NCBI GenBank assembly: GCA_018713255.1
Contig: DVFL01000012.1
Location: forward strand, 1 to 64,000
Direction: 5' to 3'
Length of the DNA: 64,000 bases
Source: Candidatus Cottocaccamicrobium excrementipullorum
GTDB taxonomy: Bacteria > Bacillota > Clostridia > Lachnospirales > Lachnospiraceae
The first letter of the stretch is position 1, and every line of letters begins with the position of its first letter. A program made the translations under genes and the position numbers. The notes beneath the pieces were generated by a model, which worked only from the letters and a program-made list of their open reading frames with translations, searched no databases and was not told the DNA's origin. Shown here one piece after another: positions 1 through 9,053 of the stretch.

Positions 1-345
1 GCCAAGAATTATCTGACAGAGGAAGAACTTCGGGTTCTGAATCAAATGGTATCCGGTTATTTTGACTTTGCCGAGGTGCAGGCCATCCGTCACCGGCCCA
101 TGTATATGAGCGATTATGTGGAGCAGCTGGACAATATTCTTCGAGCGACCGGTGAAGAAGTGCTGACCCATGCAGGAAAAATCAGTCATGCACAGGCGAT
201 GGAAAAAGCGAAAGCGGAATATAAACGCTATCAGGCACAAACCCTTTCCCCCGTGGAGGAAGAATATTTGAAGACCATCAAACAGTTGGGAAAAACGGCT
301 AAGACGGAAGCGGAAAAGCAGGATGATACTTCTGATCCAAGTTAA
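1..345 (+). CDS. RhuM-family protein, C-terminal part (truncated by window start)
   Basis: The frame is open from base 1 to the stop at 345, so the gene began upstream. The visible 114 residues match the C-terminal half of the RhuM (virulence RhuM, COG3943) family as I know it, with the stretch AKNYLTEEELRVLNQMVSGY at the start, followed by helices with RHRPMYMSDYVEQLDNIL. The biochemical role of RhuM proteins is not settled; they are common on islands, prophages and integrative elements. It lies just ahead of a serine recombinase, so it is probably cargo of the same mobile region. The last 20 residues are Lys/Glu-rich and probably disordered. The family call is fairly sure, the function unknown. 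Confidence 0.75.
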   Translation, partial: AKNYLTEEELRVLNQMVSGYFDFAEVQAIRHRPMYMSDYVEQLDNILRATGEEVLTHAGKISHAQAMEKAKAEYKRYQAQTLSPVEEEYLKTIKQLGKTAKTEAEKQDDTSDPS

Positions 346-393
346 AAATGGCCAATCCAATTTTGGGATTAGCGCCACATGAGGAAGGTTAAG

Positions 394-2148
394 ATGCAGA
401 AAGAGAAGATAAAAGTTTATACTTATACTAGAGTTTCAACCGCCATGCAGGTGGACGGTTATTCTCTGGATGCACAGAAAGCAAAAATGAAGGCATACGC
501 TGACTACAATGATTATGAGATCGTCGGTGAATATGAAGATGCGGGAAAGTCCGGCAAATCCATTGAGGGCAGAGCGCAATTCAGCCAGATGATGGAGGAC
601 ATCAAATCCGGCAAAGACGGAGTGTCCTATGTTCTGGTGTTCAAATTGTCGCGCTTTGGCAGAAATGCGGCGGACGTGCTTTCTTCCCTTCAGGTCATGC
701 AGGATTTTGGCGTCAATCTGGTATGCGTGGAAGATGGCATTGATTCTTCAAAAGATGCGGGCAAACTGATGATCTCTGTGCTATCTGCTGTGGCGGAGAT
801 TGAACGTGAAAATATTCGTGTCCAAACCATGGAGGGCCGCATCCAGAAAGCAAGAGAAGGCCGCTGGAATGGCGGCTTTGCTCCCTATGGGTATCAGCTG
901 GTAGATGGAAAATTGATGATCAACGAGGAAGAAGCGGAGGCGATCCGCGTCATTTATGACCAGTATGTTCACACAGACATCGGTGCAAACGGCATCGCAA
1001 AGTATCTGGAAACCCACGGTATCCGTAAGATCCCACGGCAGAATGGGAAGAATCCCCTGTTTGACGCACATTTGATTCGCTTGATTTTGAAAAATCCGGT
1101 GTACTGCGGCAAGATTGCCTATGGACGCCGCAAGACTGAAAAAGTGCGCGGTACAAGGAACGAGTATAAACTGGTGGAGCAGGACAACTATTTGCTTGCA
1201 GACGGGCAGCACGAAGCGATTGTTTCGGAAGAAGTCTGGCAAGCGGCGCAGGTGAAGCTGCTGGCACAAGCAAAAAAGTATGAACACGTCAACCGCGGGA
1301 AGGACGAACACGTACATCTTCTTTCCAGCATTGTAAAGTGCCCTGTCTGCGGAGCAGGAATGTATGGGAACAAAAGCATCAAGCACAAAGCGGACGGCAG
1401 CAAGTATAAGGATTTTTACTATTACGGCTGTAAGCATCGCTCCATGATACGCGGACACAAGTGTGCTTACAAAAAGCAGATTCGGGAAGAACTGCTGGAT
1501 GATGCCGTGGCGGAGGTCATTGTAAAGCTGGTGAGCAATCCGAAGTTTGCTGCCATGATGCAGGAAAAGATTAACATGAAGGTGGATACTGCCGCCATTG
1601 ACCAGGAGATTGCAAACTATGAGAAGCAGCTTCGCCAGCACTATTCCATCAAAGCGAAGCTGGCAGAGGAGATAGATTCTCTCGATCCGGATGACCGGCA
1701 CTATGTGCGGCGTAAGGCTGACCTTGATGACCGCCTTTACAGGATGTATGATAAGATTGAAGATACAGAATCTCTGCTGATTGCCGCCAGAGCTAAAAAG
1801 CAGGCCATTGAAGCAGAAAAGCTGACCGGCGACAATATCTATAAAGTTCTGATTTATTTTGAGAAACTGTACGGCGTGATGAACGATGTGGAGCGGCGAC
1901 AGCTGATCGAGGCGCTGATCTCGGAGATACAGATTTACCCGGAGCGTCAGCCCAATGGCCAGTGGCTCAAATCCATCAAATTTATGCTGCCGATCATTGA
2001 GGAGGATATGAATATCAGTTTGGATAATGATGAACAAGTCGAGACTGTGTGCCTCTTGAGCAACCGAAAACCGGATACGAAAGTCAGGATCGATGTGGAT
2101 CTGAAAGATTACTATTGTATCAAGGATTCCAAGAAGAATCAGGACTAA
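394..2148 (+). CDS. Large serine recombinase (site-specific integrase/transposase)
   Basis: A 584-residue protein with the order typical of large serine recombinases. It has an N-terminal resolvase domain with YTYTRVSTAMQ, where Ser15 is the likely nucleophile, followed by the Arg-rich LVFKLSRFGRN and EIERENIRVQ segments. A recombinase domain follows at about 160-290. A Cys zinc ribbon (CPVCGAGMYGN, then CKH and KCAYK) lies at about 315-365 and a long coiled coil at about 400-470. I chose the ATG at 394 because GAGGAAGG (381-388) is 5 nt before it; the ATG at 379 overlaps that ribosome binding site. Such enzymes move Tn4451-type elements or phages by a two-metal-free serine mechanism. Degenerate phage genes follow directly, so the element it served may be decayed. 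Confidence 0.93.
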   Translation: MQKEKIKVYTYTRVSTAMQVDGYSLDAQKAKMKAYADYNDYEIVGEYEDAGKSGKSIEGRAQFSQMMEDIKSGKDGVSYVLVFKLSRFGRNAADVLSSLQVMQDFGVNLVCVEDGIDSSKDAGKLMISVLSAVAEIERENIRVQTMEGRIQKAREGRWNGGFAPYGYQLVDGKLMINEEEAEAIRVIYDQYVHTDIGANGIAKYLETHGIRKIPRQNGKNPLFDAHLIRLILKNPVYCGKIAYGRRKTEKVRGTRNEYKLVEQDNYLLADGQHEAIVSEEVWQAAQVKLLAQAKKYEHVNRGKDEHVHLLSSIVKCPVCGAGMYGNKSIKHKADGSKYKDFYYYGCKHRSMIRGHKCAYKKQIREELLDDAVAEVIVKLVSNPKFAAMMQEKINMKVDTAAIDQEIANYEKQLRQHYSIKAKLAEEIDSLDPDDRHYVRRKADLDDRLYRMYDKIEDTESLLIAARAKKQAIEAEKLTGDNIYKVLIYFEKLYGVMNDVERRQLIEALISEIQIYPERQPNGQWLKSIKFMLPIIEEDMNISLDNDEQVETVCLLSNRKPDTKVRIDVDLKDYYCIKDSKKNQD

Positions 2149-2368
2149 AATAAAACATCGAATTTAGAAGCGAAGAGCTGCTGATGCAAATAGCATTGGT
2201 GGCTCTTTTCGCACCAGGGGAGGTAGCGCCTATGATCTGGCTCACGTGATGGAAGCGAGTAACGGACAATCAATGACCATCTCGAATGGAGGAAATCATC
2301 ATGGCAAGAAAAGAAGTATCAAGGTTTATGGAATGAGCGGTTATAAGTGCTAGACAACGCCGACAATC
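2149..2368 (+). other. Non-coding debris after the recombinase
   Basis: No intact gene is visible. There is an imperfect stem with GCGAAGAGC (about 2168) and GCTCTTTTCGC (about 2201) and no T-run. At 2301-2336 an 11-codon open frame has a good ribosome binding site (GGAGG) and reads MARKEVSRFME; it looks like the start of a truncated gene. The stretch could contain the recombinase attachment site, but I cannot identify one. Confidence 0.4.
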
Positions 2369-2563
2369 ATGCTGCGGAGGCCTACAGCAAGCATTGGCTT
2401 TAATATTCATGGAGTGATCTTTGATGAGCTGCATACCCAGCCGAACCAGAAGCGTTTTGATGTTATAACAAGGGATTCGGTGGCGCCGAATACCTCTGGG
2501 ACGCAGCAGTCCGGTCAGCAGGGGACGGATGATGAAACAGGAGGGAAGACCTTATGTGCATAA
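2369..2563 (+). pseudogene. Phage terminase large subunit fragment
   Basis: The frame contains GFNIHGVIFDELHTQPN followed by a sequence like FDVITRDS. It matches the Walker-B region of tailed-phage terminase large subunits (usual form HGVIFDELHAQPNR..YDVMTKGSG). The upstream AAEAYSKH portion of the family sequence is found in another frame just before it, so at least one frameshift is present. Only about 35 of some 550 family residues remain and the rest of the frame is noise. This is a decayed prophage remnant with no likely activity. Confidence 0.65.
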
Positions 2564-2582
2564 AACGGAATATCATGATTGA

Positions 2583-2893
2583 TGGGCAGGGCAGGAGGTT
2601 CCTGTTAAGGCTTCCGCCGCTATTCCCCGGATCTACCGGATGCGGTTCCGCCGGAATATCTATAAAGATCTGCGGGATCTGGAAAAGGGGATTGACAAGA
2701 ATGCCCCGGAGAATTCCAACCTGGACCTGTTCTCCTTGGAAATGATTGAGAACATCGCCTATGTCATGGCAAAGCATGCAGATCCGTCCGTCCCGGATAT
2801 GCCGGAGGAATGGCTGAATAGTTCGACATCTTCTCCATCTATCAGGTACTGCCTCAGATTATTGAAGAACTGTGGGGCCTGAACTCCGGATAA
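2583..2893 (+). pseudogene. Phage tail assembly chaperone-like fragment, frameshifted
   Basis: From the codon after a TGA at 2580 the frame reads VPVKASAAIPRIYRMRFRR, then DLFSLEMIENIAYVMAKHAD and MPEEWL. This resembles the small tail-assembly (tape-measure chaperone) proteins of Gram-positive siphophages. After EEWLN the reading shifts: another frame continues FDIFSIYQVLPQIIEELWGL to a TAA at 2891-2893. No start codon with a ribosome binding site is present. With the terminase piece 100 bp upstream it shows that a tailed prophage once lay here and was reduced by large deletions, because these two genes are normally many kilobases apart. Confidence 0.65.
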
Positions 2894-3040
2894 CACGGGG
2901 AATTAGCCTGAGAAGATTAGATTTGGAGATTAAAGCAAATCAGAAGGAGCTGCTGAGTGCAGATATGGATGTCTGATGAAAAGATGAGAAAAATGGACAT
3001 TTGAAATTCAATCCCCGATTTATTCCCCGCATGTGATATA

Positions 3041-3223
3041 ATGCGTGTAGATAATAAAGATGGGAATAAAAGGAACAATAAAAATTACGAGTACGGCTTG
3101 AATCAAACCCAGGCTCGCATTCTTGCTGAAATAAGGAATAACCCAAACATTACAAAGGTACGGCTGATGGAACTGTTAGGTTTGGGAAAGACGAAATTTT
3201 TGCATTTAGAGAAATATGAATAA
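3041..3223 (+). pseudogene. Winged-helix DNA-binding fragment
   Basis: A 60-codon frame without a visible ribosome binding site. Its second half, NQTQARILAEIRNNPNITKV and then RLMELLGLGKTKF, looks like the C-terminal winged helix of AlbA_2/AAA_4 (Schlafen-like) regulators, where it normally follows a 300-400 residue N-terminal part. The recognition helix breaks off into LHLEKYE and a stop. I read it as a truncated regulator rather than a working small protein. It sits just ahead of the helicase gene and might once have been part of that locus. Confidence 0.4.
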
Positions 3224-3275
3224 GCATAAAAAGCAGATAGGAAATCTAACAAATGTGAAGGAGTTTTATTCATAA

Positions 3276-6200
3276 ATGGCGGAAAAACAAAAGATTTTAG
3301 AATCGTGGATAATGGTGGAACATTTATCGGAAGGAGACATCAGTCTCAATAATAAAGCGATTCTCACTCTGGATGACTTGCAGGAACAGGATTTTTATTC
3401 TCTGTTTTCACATGAAATGGAAAAACACAAATGGAATCGGCGGCAAAAGGGAGGAATTGTTGTCTATTTCGGTGTCTTTCAATTTCAGGAAGTGATGGAT
3501 ATTCTTCGTGCACAGTATGGTTTGGAACCAACGAATGAGGATATTCGTCTTGGATATAAATTCAGTTTTGCGCTGTATTTTGACAGGAATCTTAATTTTC
3601 TGGAGGACATGACATTTTTTACAGAAAGTGCTTACATACGGCAGTTTAAGAAAGTTCCTCATGAGAAAGAGTTTCGGGAATTTGAAGAAGGTTTTAGAAA
3701 GCAGCTTTCGCAGGATTTTGATGAGACAGCCGGTGAATCCATGAAGTTTAACGCGGCAATGCAAAAAGAACTCCTGCGATACGGGATTGATGTGGCAGCC
3801 TGTCGGATGCAGATTCTGGGGAATATAGAGACAGAGGCCACGAATTTGCATTCCTTTTTCATCGATGATCTGGAAAAAGCAAAGGGAATCAGAACGGACA
3901 ATCTGGATCTCTATCTGTATGGAAATAAAGAGGGGCGCAGGAACCTTGACAGTAAAAAAGATTCCGTGAATTTCAATCCGCATTTGTTTGAACAGATTCT
4001 GCAGCCGAAGAATTATCCTCTGGGGAGGTTTCCCAGCAATACAGAATATGCACTTTCTCTGATGCAGCAAGTTGCGGTAAATTTGGCTATTGGTTTCGAT
4101 AACAAATCGATACGAAGCGTCAACGGTCCGCCTGGAACTGGAAAAACCACGCTTTTGAAGGATATTTTTGCGCAGTTAGTCGTGCAGCAGGCGTACGATA
4201 TTGCCAGACTTCCGGATCATTGTATCAAAGGAACGGAGAAAACAGTTTATTTTGACTGCGCATCCATTGGAGAAATTCCTTCACATATTACCGAAAATAA
4301 TATTATGGTGGCAAGTTCGAATAACGGTGCAGTTCAAAATATTGTAAACGAACTTCCGTTGAGTAAGGGAATTGACAGCTCTTTGATTGAGGAATTGAAG
4401 GAGGCGGACTATTTTCGTGAGATATCGAATGCAAAGGTATCGGCAGAATGGTCGGAAGATGAGAGCGGGAAGAAGAGGGAGGAACTGGTAAAAGAATCTG
4501 TTCAGGGAGAAGAAAAATATTGGGGAGTCTTTTCCCTTGAGGGTGGAAAAGCGGACAATATGAGCAATATCCTCACGAATATGAAGCACATCCATAGATA
4601 CCTGACAGAAGAATATTTGCCGGATCAAGAGGTATATAAACAATTTCTAAACGATTATGAGGAAGTAAAAGCAATCCGGGCAAAGGGGCAGATATTTGCA
4701 GAAAGTATTCGTGCATATCAGGAATGTGCACAAAAGCTGGAACAGGTTAGCGCCAACTACCAAAAAGAACTGGAAAAGAACGAGAATGAACTGCACATGG
4801 AAGTTCAAACGCTTGAAGAGCTTGAACAAGAATGCAGGCACCAGTTGGATCAGCTGCAAACATGTCTGGAAACGGTTCAAAGCAGGGCAGAAGCTGTCCG
4901 TCATAACATGGACAGTATGAACCGATGTCTTCAGCTGCATGAGGAACAGAAACCTTCTTTTCTTGCTGGAAAGAAAAAGAGAGAGGAGTATAGAAGCAGA
5001 TTAAATGAGATCACGGCTCAGCTCGTAAAATTAAATGAGGAAGATGCAGAATGCAGAAAACAAGAAGAAAAAATTAATCATGATATTCTTTTGCGGCAGA
5101 CGGAACTCAGAGAAAGTATAGAAAGACAGGCGGAGTTTCAGGAGAAGTTTAACAGCTGGAAGATGGCAGAAGCAGGAAAAATTTTAAATTTGCAAAAAAG
5201 CGTCCAAGAATATGAAACGATTAGAAATGACAGTAAGGCAGAACCGCTGAAGATGAATCAGGAGTATGATGATTTACAGATGTCAAATCCGTGGTTTGAC
5301 GAAACGTATCGTATTGCACAGTCAAAATTGTTTGTGATGGCATTACGTGTCCGAAAACAATTTCTTTATGAGAACAGAAAAAATATAAAGGCAGCGATTA
5401 TCATCTGGGGGCAGCAGGAGAAATATTTGGAGCGAAAAGCTGTGATTGAGGCTGCGTGGAACTGGATGAATATGACAATTCCGGTGATTAGTTCCACATT
5501 TGCCAGTTTTTCGCGTATGTGCAAAAATCTTGAGGCAGAGACACTGGGGCATCTTTTTATCGATGAAGCGGGACAAGCGTTGCCGCAGGCGGCTGTGGGA
5601 GCAATCTATCGCAGCAGGCATGTGATGGCGGTCGGAGATCCATTGCAGATCAAACCAGTTCTTACGTTGGATTCGAATATCCTGCATATGCTGGGCGAAC
5701 ATTTTGGGGTGACGGAAAAATATTTATCGGCATCGGCATCTGTACAGACTTTGGCAGATGGGGCAGGTCAGTATGGGTTTTATCGAAAACCGGATAAGTC
5801 GGAGGATTCATGGGTTGGCATTCCGCTATGGGTGCATAGAAGATGCCGGTATCCGATGTTTACAATTTCGAACAGGATTTCCTATGACGGATTTATGGTG
5901 CAGGGGATGAAAATGTATGGGAAAACAGGATGGTTTGATATTGGAGGAAAGGCGAACAATAAATATGTGGAAGAGCAAGGGGAATTTCTTCTGCAAAAGC
6001 TTAAGGAGATGATCGATAAAAATCCGAAAATCTTAGAGAAAAAAGAAAAAGATGTGGTTTATGTAATTACGCCGTTTTCCAATGTGGCATATCAGCTTTC
6101 ACAGAAATTACGGAAAATTCATTTTACCAGATTCGATGAACAGGGCAAGCCGACTAATGTTGGAACTGTTCATGCGTTTCAGGGGAAAGAGGCTCCAATC

Positions 6201-6707
6201 GTATTTTTTGTACTCGGCGCCGACAGGCAGAGCAGCGGCGCGGCCCGTTGGGCGGTAACTGAAGCGAATATACTGAATGTTGCGGCTACCAGGGCAAAAG
6301 AGGAGTTTTATATTATCGGTGACAGGAAATTGTATCTTGGGCTTGGCTGTGATGTGATAACAGATACAGATAAAATTATCAGACAATACAAACAACAGTA
6401 CCCGGATCTTGTGGAAGATCAAGGCTGCCAGACTAAGGTGCATATGCAGGCCGCTGAAACACAGATACCTGTTACCAATGCGGAGTCAAGGCGTATGACA
6501 GGAACGGTTCAATATGTTGGAAAGGGAACGAAAAGCTTTTATGCTTATGTCGCTGGCGATGATGGAAAAGAATATTCCATAACAGAAAATATTTATTTCG
6601 AAACAGACCATGCAATGGAAGTGATTCAAAAAGGAAATAAAATATCTTTTATTCCAAAAGAAGGAAAAAAGAAACTGTTTGCTACACAGGTGGAGTTGGA
6701 TGTTTAG
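3276..6707 (+). CDS. Upf1/Dna2-like SF1 helicase, probable defence protein
   Basis: An 1143-residue superfamily 1B helicase of the AAA_11/AAA_12 (COG1112) type. Walker A is GPPGTGKTT at 284-292, Walker B DEAGQA at 763-768, and motifs V and VI are GTVHAFQGKE and NVAATRAKEEF at about 970-1010. Between the two halves lies an unusually long insertion (about 450-700) rich in Glu, Gln and Lys, predicted to be coiled coil. About 270 N-terminal residues match no domain I can name. The C-terminal 70 residues (GTVQYVGKGTKSFYAYVAGD) look like a small OB/cold-shock-type beta barrel. A GAAGGAG motif precedes the ATG by about 12 nt. The stop is 18 nt before the Mrr-type nuclease gene, so the two form one unit. 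The region is visibly more A+T-rich than the core genes to the right, suggesting acquisition by transfer. Helicase family sure; defence role inferred. Confidence 0.85.
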   Translation: MAEKQKILESWIMVEHLSEGDISLNNKAILTLDDLQEQDFYSLFSHEMEKHKWNRRQKGGIVVYFGVFQFQEVMDILRAQYGLEPTNEDIRLGYKFSFALYFDRNLNFLEDMTFFTESAYIRQFKKVPHEKEFREFEEGFRKQLSQDFDETAGESMKFNAAMQKELLRYGIDVAACRMQILGNIETEATNLHSFFIDDLEKAKGIRTDNLDLYLYGNKEGRRNLDSKKDSVNFNPHLFEQILQPKNYPLGRFPSNTEYALSLMQQVAVNLAIGFDNKSIRSVNGPPGTGKTTLLKDIFAQLVVQQAYDIARLPDHCIKGTEKTVYFDCASIGEIPSHITENNIMVASSNNGAVQNIVNELPLSKGIDSSLIEELKEADYFREISNAKVSAEWSEDESGKKREELVKESVQGEEKYWGVFSLEGGKADNMSNILTNMKHIHRYLTEEYLPDQEVYKQFLNDYEEVKAIRAKGQIFAESIRAYQECAQKLEQVSANYQKELEKNENELHMEVQTLEELEQECRHQLDQLQTCLETVQSRAEAVRHNMDSMNRCLQLHEEQKPSFLAGKKKREEYRSRLNEITAQLVKLNEEDAECRKQEEKINHDILLRQTELRESIERQAEFQEKFNSWKMAEAGKILNLQKSVQEYETIRNDSKAEPLKMNQEYDDLQMSNPWFDETYRIAQSKLFVMALRVRKQFLYENRKNIKAAIIIWGQQEKYLERKAVIEAAWNWMNMTIPVISSTFASFSRMCKNLEAETLGHLFIDEAGQALPQAAVGAIYRSRHVMAVGDPLQIKPVLTLDSNILHMLGEHFGVTEKYLSASASVQTLADGAGQYGFYRKPDKSEDSWVGIPLWVHRRCRYPMFTISNRISYDGFMVQGMKMYGKTGWFDIGGKANNKYVEEQGEFLLQKLKEMIDKNPKILEKKEKDVVYVITPFSNVAYQLSQKLRKIHFTRFDEQGKPTNVGTVHAFQGKEAPIVFFVLGADRQSSGAARWAVTEANILNVAATRAKEEFYIIGDRKLYLGLGCDVITDTDKIIRQYKQQYPDLVEDQGCQTKVHMQAAETQIPVTNAESRRMTGTVQYVGKGTKSFYAYVAGDDGKEYSITENIYFETDHAMEVIQKGNKISFIPKEGKKKLFATQVELDV

Positions 6708-6725
6708 AAAAAGAGGAACATGATT

Positions 6726-7715
6726 ATGGCAAATGAAGAAAAGAGAATATGGGGAATACATACTCGAGATGAGAATTTATTTCTCAAAAATAATACCATT
6801 GGGATTGGTTGGTGCGAGATGGGGGATCTTCGTCTAATTAAAGGGACGCGGGATGATTTTAAGGAGAGATACGCACAGACTTATCCTGATGCGAAGAAGG
6901 GCAACATTGCCAGCGGTGCCGGCATGCTGTATCGTTTTTGCTATGAAGTGCAGATCGGTGACTATGTGGTCTTTCCTTCTAAGAGTAATCATCAGGTGAA
7001 TCTTGGTGTGGTTGAAGGGGATTATGTTTATGATTCTTCACAGGTGGAATATGTTCAAACCAGAAAAGTAAAATGGTTAAAACATCTTCCGCGTACCGCT
7101 TTCTCCCAAGGAGCTCTTTATGAGATTGGATCGGCAATGTCTTTCTTTTCCGTGAAAAACTACGGGGATGAATATTTGGCTGCCCTGGATAAAAATTTTC
7201 AGAAGAATTTCTCCACAGATTCTGAAGATGAGAGTGTTGGCGCAACTGCTGAAGATATTATTGAAAGTACAAGAGACTTTATTTTAAAAGAATTGCGCCG
7301 GCAGTTGAAGGGATATGATCTGGAACAGTTTGTAGCTGATCTTCTACGTGCTATGGGATACCGGACAATTATTTCTCCACAAGGTGGTGACAGCGGTATT
7401 GATATTACAGCGTATAAGGATGAACTTCCACCTCGGATTCTGGTGCAGGTAAAGAGCCAGGACGGCGATATTAAGGAGACAACCATACAGTCTCTGAAAG
7501 GTGCAATGCGTGAAGGGGATTACGGTTTGTTTGTCACCCTTTCTAACTATACAAAGAATGCCCAGAAATATCTTGATAATACGCCAATTATCCGAGGAAT
7601 TAATGGTACAGAGCTTGTGGAGCTGATATTGAAGTACTATGCAGATCTAAGTGAAAAATACCGGAAGATGATTCCGCTTAAAATGGTTTATATTCCGGTT
7701 CCGAAAGAAGAATAA
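6726..7715 (+). CDS. Mrr-type restriction endonuclease with N-terminal PUA/EVE-like domain
   Basis: A 329-residue protein. The C-terminal half carries the Mrr_cat nuclease core: helix DLEQFVADLLRAMGY, then GGDSGIDI with D226, then ILVQVKSQ with Q241 and K243. This is the D-(15)-QxK arrangement of PD-(D/E)xK enzymes of type IV restriction, which cut modified DNA. The N-terminal 150 residues (IWGIHTRDENLF, GIGW, GDYVVFPSK) look like a PUA/EVE-type base-reading fold; this is my inference from pattern, not certain. The ATG at 6726 is preferred over 6720 because GAGGA (6713-6717) then has 8-nt spacing. It lies directly behind the SF1 helicase and shares its A+T-rich composition. The likely role is cleavage of modified foreign DNA together with the helicase. 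Confidence 0.85.
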   Translation: MANEEKRIWGIHTRDENLFLKNNTIGIGWCEMGDLRLIKGTRDDFKERYAQTYPDAKKGNIASGAGMLYRFCYEVQIGDYVVFPSKSNHQVNLGVVEGDYVYDSSQVEYVQTRKVKWLKHLPRTAFSQGALYEIGSAMSFFSVKNYGDEYLAALDKNFQKNFSTDSEDESVGATAEDIIESTRDFILKELRRQLKGYDLEQFVADLLRAMGYRTIISPQGGDSGIDITAYKDELPPRILVQVKSQDGDIKETTIQSLKGAMREGDYGLFVTLSNYTKNAQKYLDNTPIIRGINGTELVELILKYYADLSEKYRKMIPLKMVYIPVPKEE

Positions 7716-7739
7716 TGTTTTATAACGGGGTGAAATTAT

Positions 7740-7780
7740 TTGGATTCAGTTATTGTAAATTCTGCAGCAACTGAATCCAA
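7740..7780. repeat. 12-bp perfect inverted repeat behind the helicase-nuclease unit
   Basis: TTGGATTCAGTT (7740-7751) is matched by AACTGAATCCAA (7769-7780) around a 17-nt loop. There is no T-run on either side, so it is a poor intrinsic terminator. It stands between the 3' end of the Mrr gene and the convergent HNH gene and may mark the edge of the inserted island or act in RNA 3'-end formation. Confidence 0.6.
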
Positions 7781-7826
7781 ATGAGAAGCAAAACTGCCAT
7801 GTACTTTCCATAGACCGGCGCCTTTT

Positions 7827-8996
7827 CTAAAACCCCCAAACTGCATATCCCTGCCTTCTTGCTGAGTCATATACAGGCTGCATGTTTTTCTCAAGGATAT
7901 GAAAAAATTCTTCCCGGGTATTTCCGGGCCGGTACAATTCCTGCTGGGCCCAGATGGAGTGCAGGTTGTCGCGGAAGCATTTTTCGTACAAATCCCGGAT
8001 ATGGGGATTGCTCTGGGTCAGCTCATATAAGATAAATTGATTTCCGGCAAAATACGGAAAAAATGGATCCCACCGGGGGAGAAGATTGCTCTTGGCGGAA
8101 TTTAATCCTGGGTCCATAGGCATCAGATTCCATAATTCATCATTCATGACGAAGGACCAGGGGATGAAATGATCCATATCATAATCTTTCTCCAGAGGGC
8201 GATGGGTGAAGACATCGTACACAGGCTGACATTCTAAAACGCCGGTCCAAAGCTTACGGACCTGTGTAAGCTTCCGCACTTTTTCGTCAAGAGGGGAAAG
8301 CTTATAGACTAATCCGGGCACTTCAGGATTATTTGTCTGCAGCCATTTTACCTTTTCGTATTGAATCCATCCCATAATGGAAACGGTGTTGTCCTGAATC
8401 ATTTTCATCCAGGTAGGATGAAAATAAATTTCTCGTTTTAAGCCGCTGCTTTTTCCCAAGGTGTAGGGAAGAATTTCAATGGTATGGTTAAATCGGTGCA
8501 TATAGTCGATGAGATGCAGGATGCTGCTCCATTTTGCCGGTTCGCTGCTCCGCTGAAAAAATCCGGCTAAAGCCCGGTAGGGAACCATATGGGTAAGCTG
8601 TTCCTTGAAAGGTCTCAGTTCAGCCTGGTGTTTGGCAATGGCGTTTTTAATTTCTGCCGTTGACGCATTGGCGGGAAGATCGCTGACTTCAGCCAGGGTT
8701 AATACTGCCCGTTCTAGACCGTCGCGGATTTCTCCTGCTTGTATACCGCTGAGATGAATGTGAAATTCACGGACGGAATACCAGGCATTTACGATCATTT
8801 CGTCAATCACTTCGTCAAACGTGCTTTCTGCGATTCCTTGAGAAATGAGAACTACCAGTGCTTCCAGCCAATAAAATTTATAGCAGTAAGAGGGATCTTT
8901 GATCATGCGGGAAAAGCTTTCGATGTCCAGAGTACTGTTGTATTCACCATGAATGGTTAGCCTGCCGCCTATTGTTGACGAATTAAATTCTTTCAT
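7827..8996 (-). CDS. HNH endonuclease domain protein
   Basis: A 389-residue protein whose C-terminal part carries an HNH-type motif: YDMDHFIPWSF with D275 and H276, followed by ELWNLMPMDPGLNSAKSNLLP, where the Asn and the SAKSN segment are the expected metal and phosphate ligands. The first 250 residues are mostly helical and match no family I can name; they probably recognise a target or partner. It lies 57 bp behind the SDR gene on the same strand and could be cotranscribed with it, although it also borders the helicase/Mrr island and points towards it. The ribosome binding site is weak. Possible roles are a restriction nuclease or other defence effector. The HNH call is good, the biological role open. 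Confidence 0.7.
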   Translation of the reverse strand: MKEFNSSTIGGRLTIHGEYNSTLDIESFSRMIKDPSYCYKFYWLEALVVLISQGIAESTFDEVIDEMIVNAWYSVREFHIHLSGIQAGEIRDGLERAVLTLAEVSDLPANASTAEIKNAIAKHQAELRPFKEQLTHMVPYRALAGFFQRSSEPAKWSSILHLIDYMHRFNHTIEILPYTLGKSSGLKREIYFHPTWMKMIQDNTVSIMGWIQYEKVKWLQTNNPEVPGLVYKLSPLDEKVRKLTQVRKLWTGVLECQPVYDVFTHRPLEKDYDMDHFIPWSFVMNDELWNLMPMDPGLNSAKSNLLPRWDPFFPYFAGNQFILYELTQSNPHIRDLYEKCFRDNLHSIWAQQELYRPGNTREEFFHILEKNMQPVYDSARRQGYAVWGF

Positions 8997-9053
8997 GTCT
9001 TCTACTAATTTCCTGTTTTCCGATCTTTTTTCATTCTTTATTCCTAAAAGCTT

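Noticed and set aside
781-2037. Long open frame on the minus strand opposite the recombinase
   Set aside because: It is the shadow of a well-supported gene, has no ribosome binding site and no family-like sequence.
2160-2215. Imperfect stem after the recombinase as a terminator or attachment site
   Set aside because: Bulged, without a T-run, and no matching copy was found elsewhere in the window.
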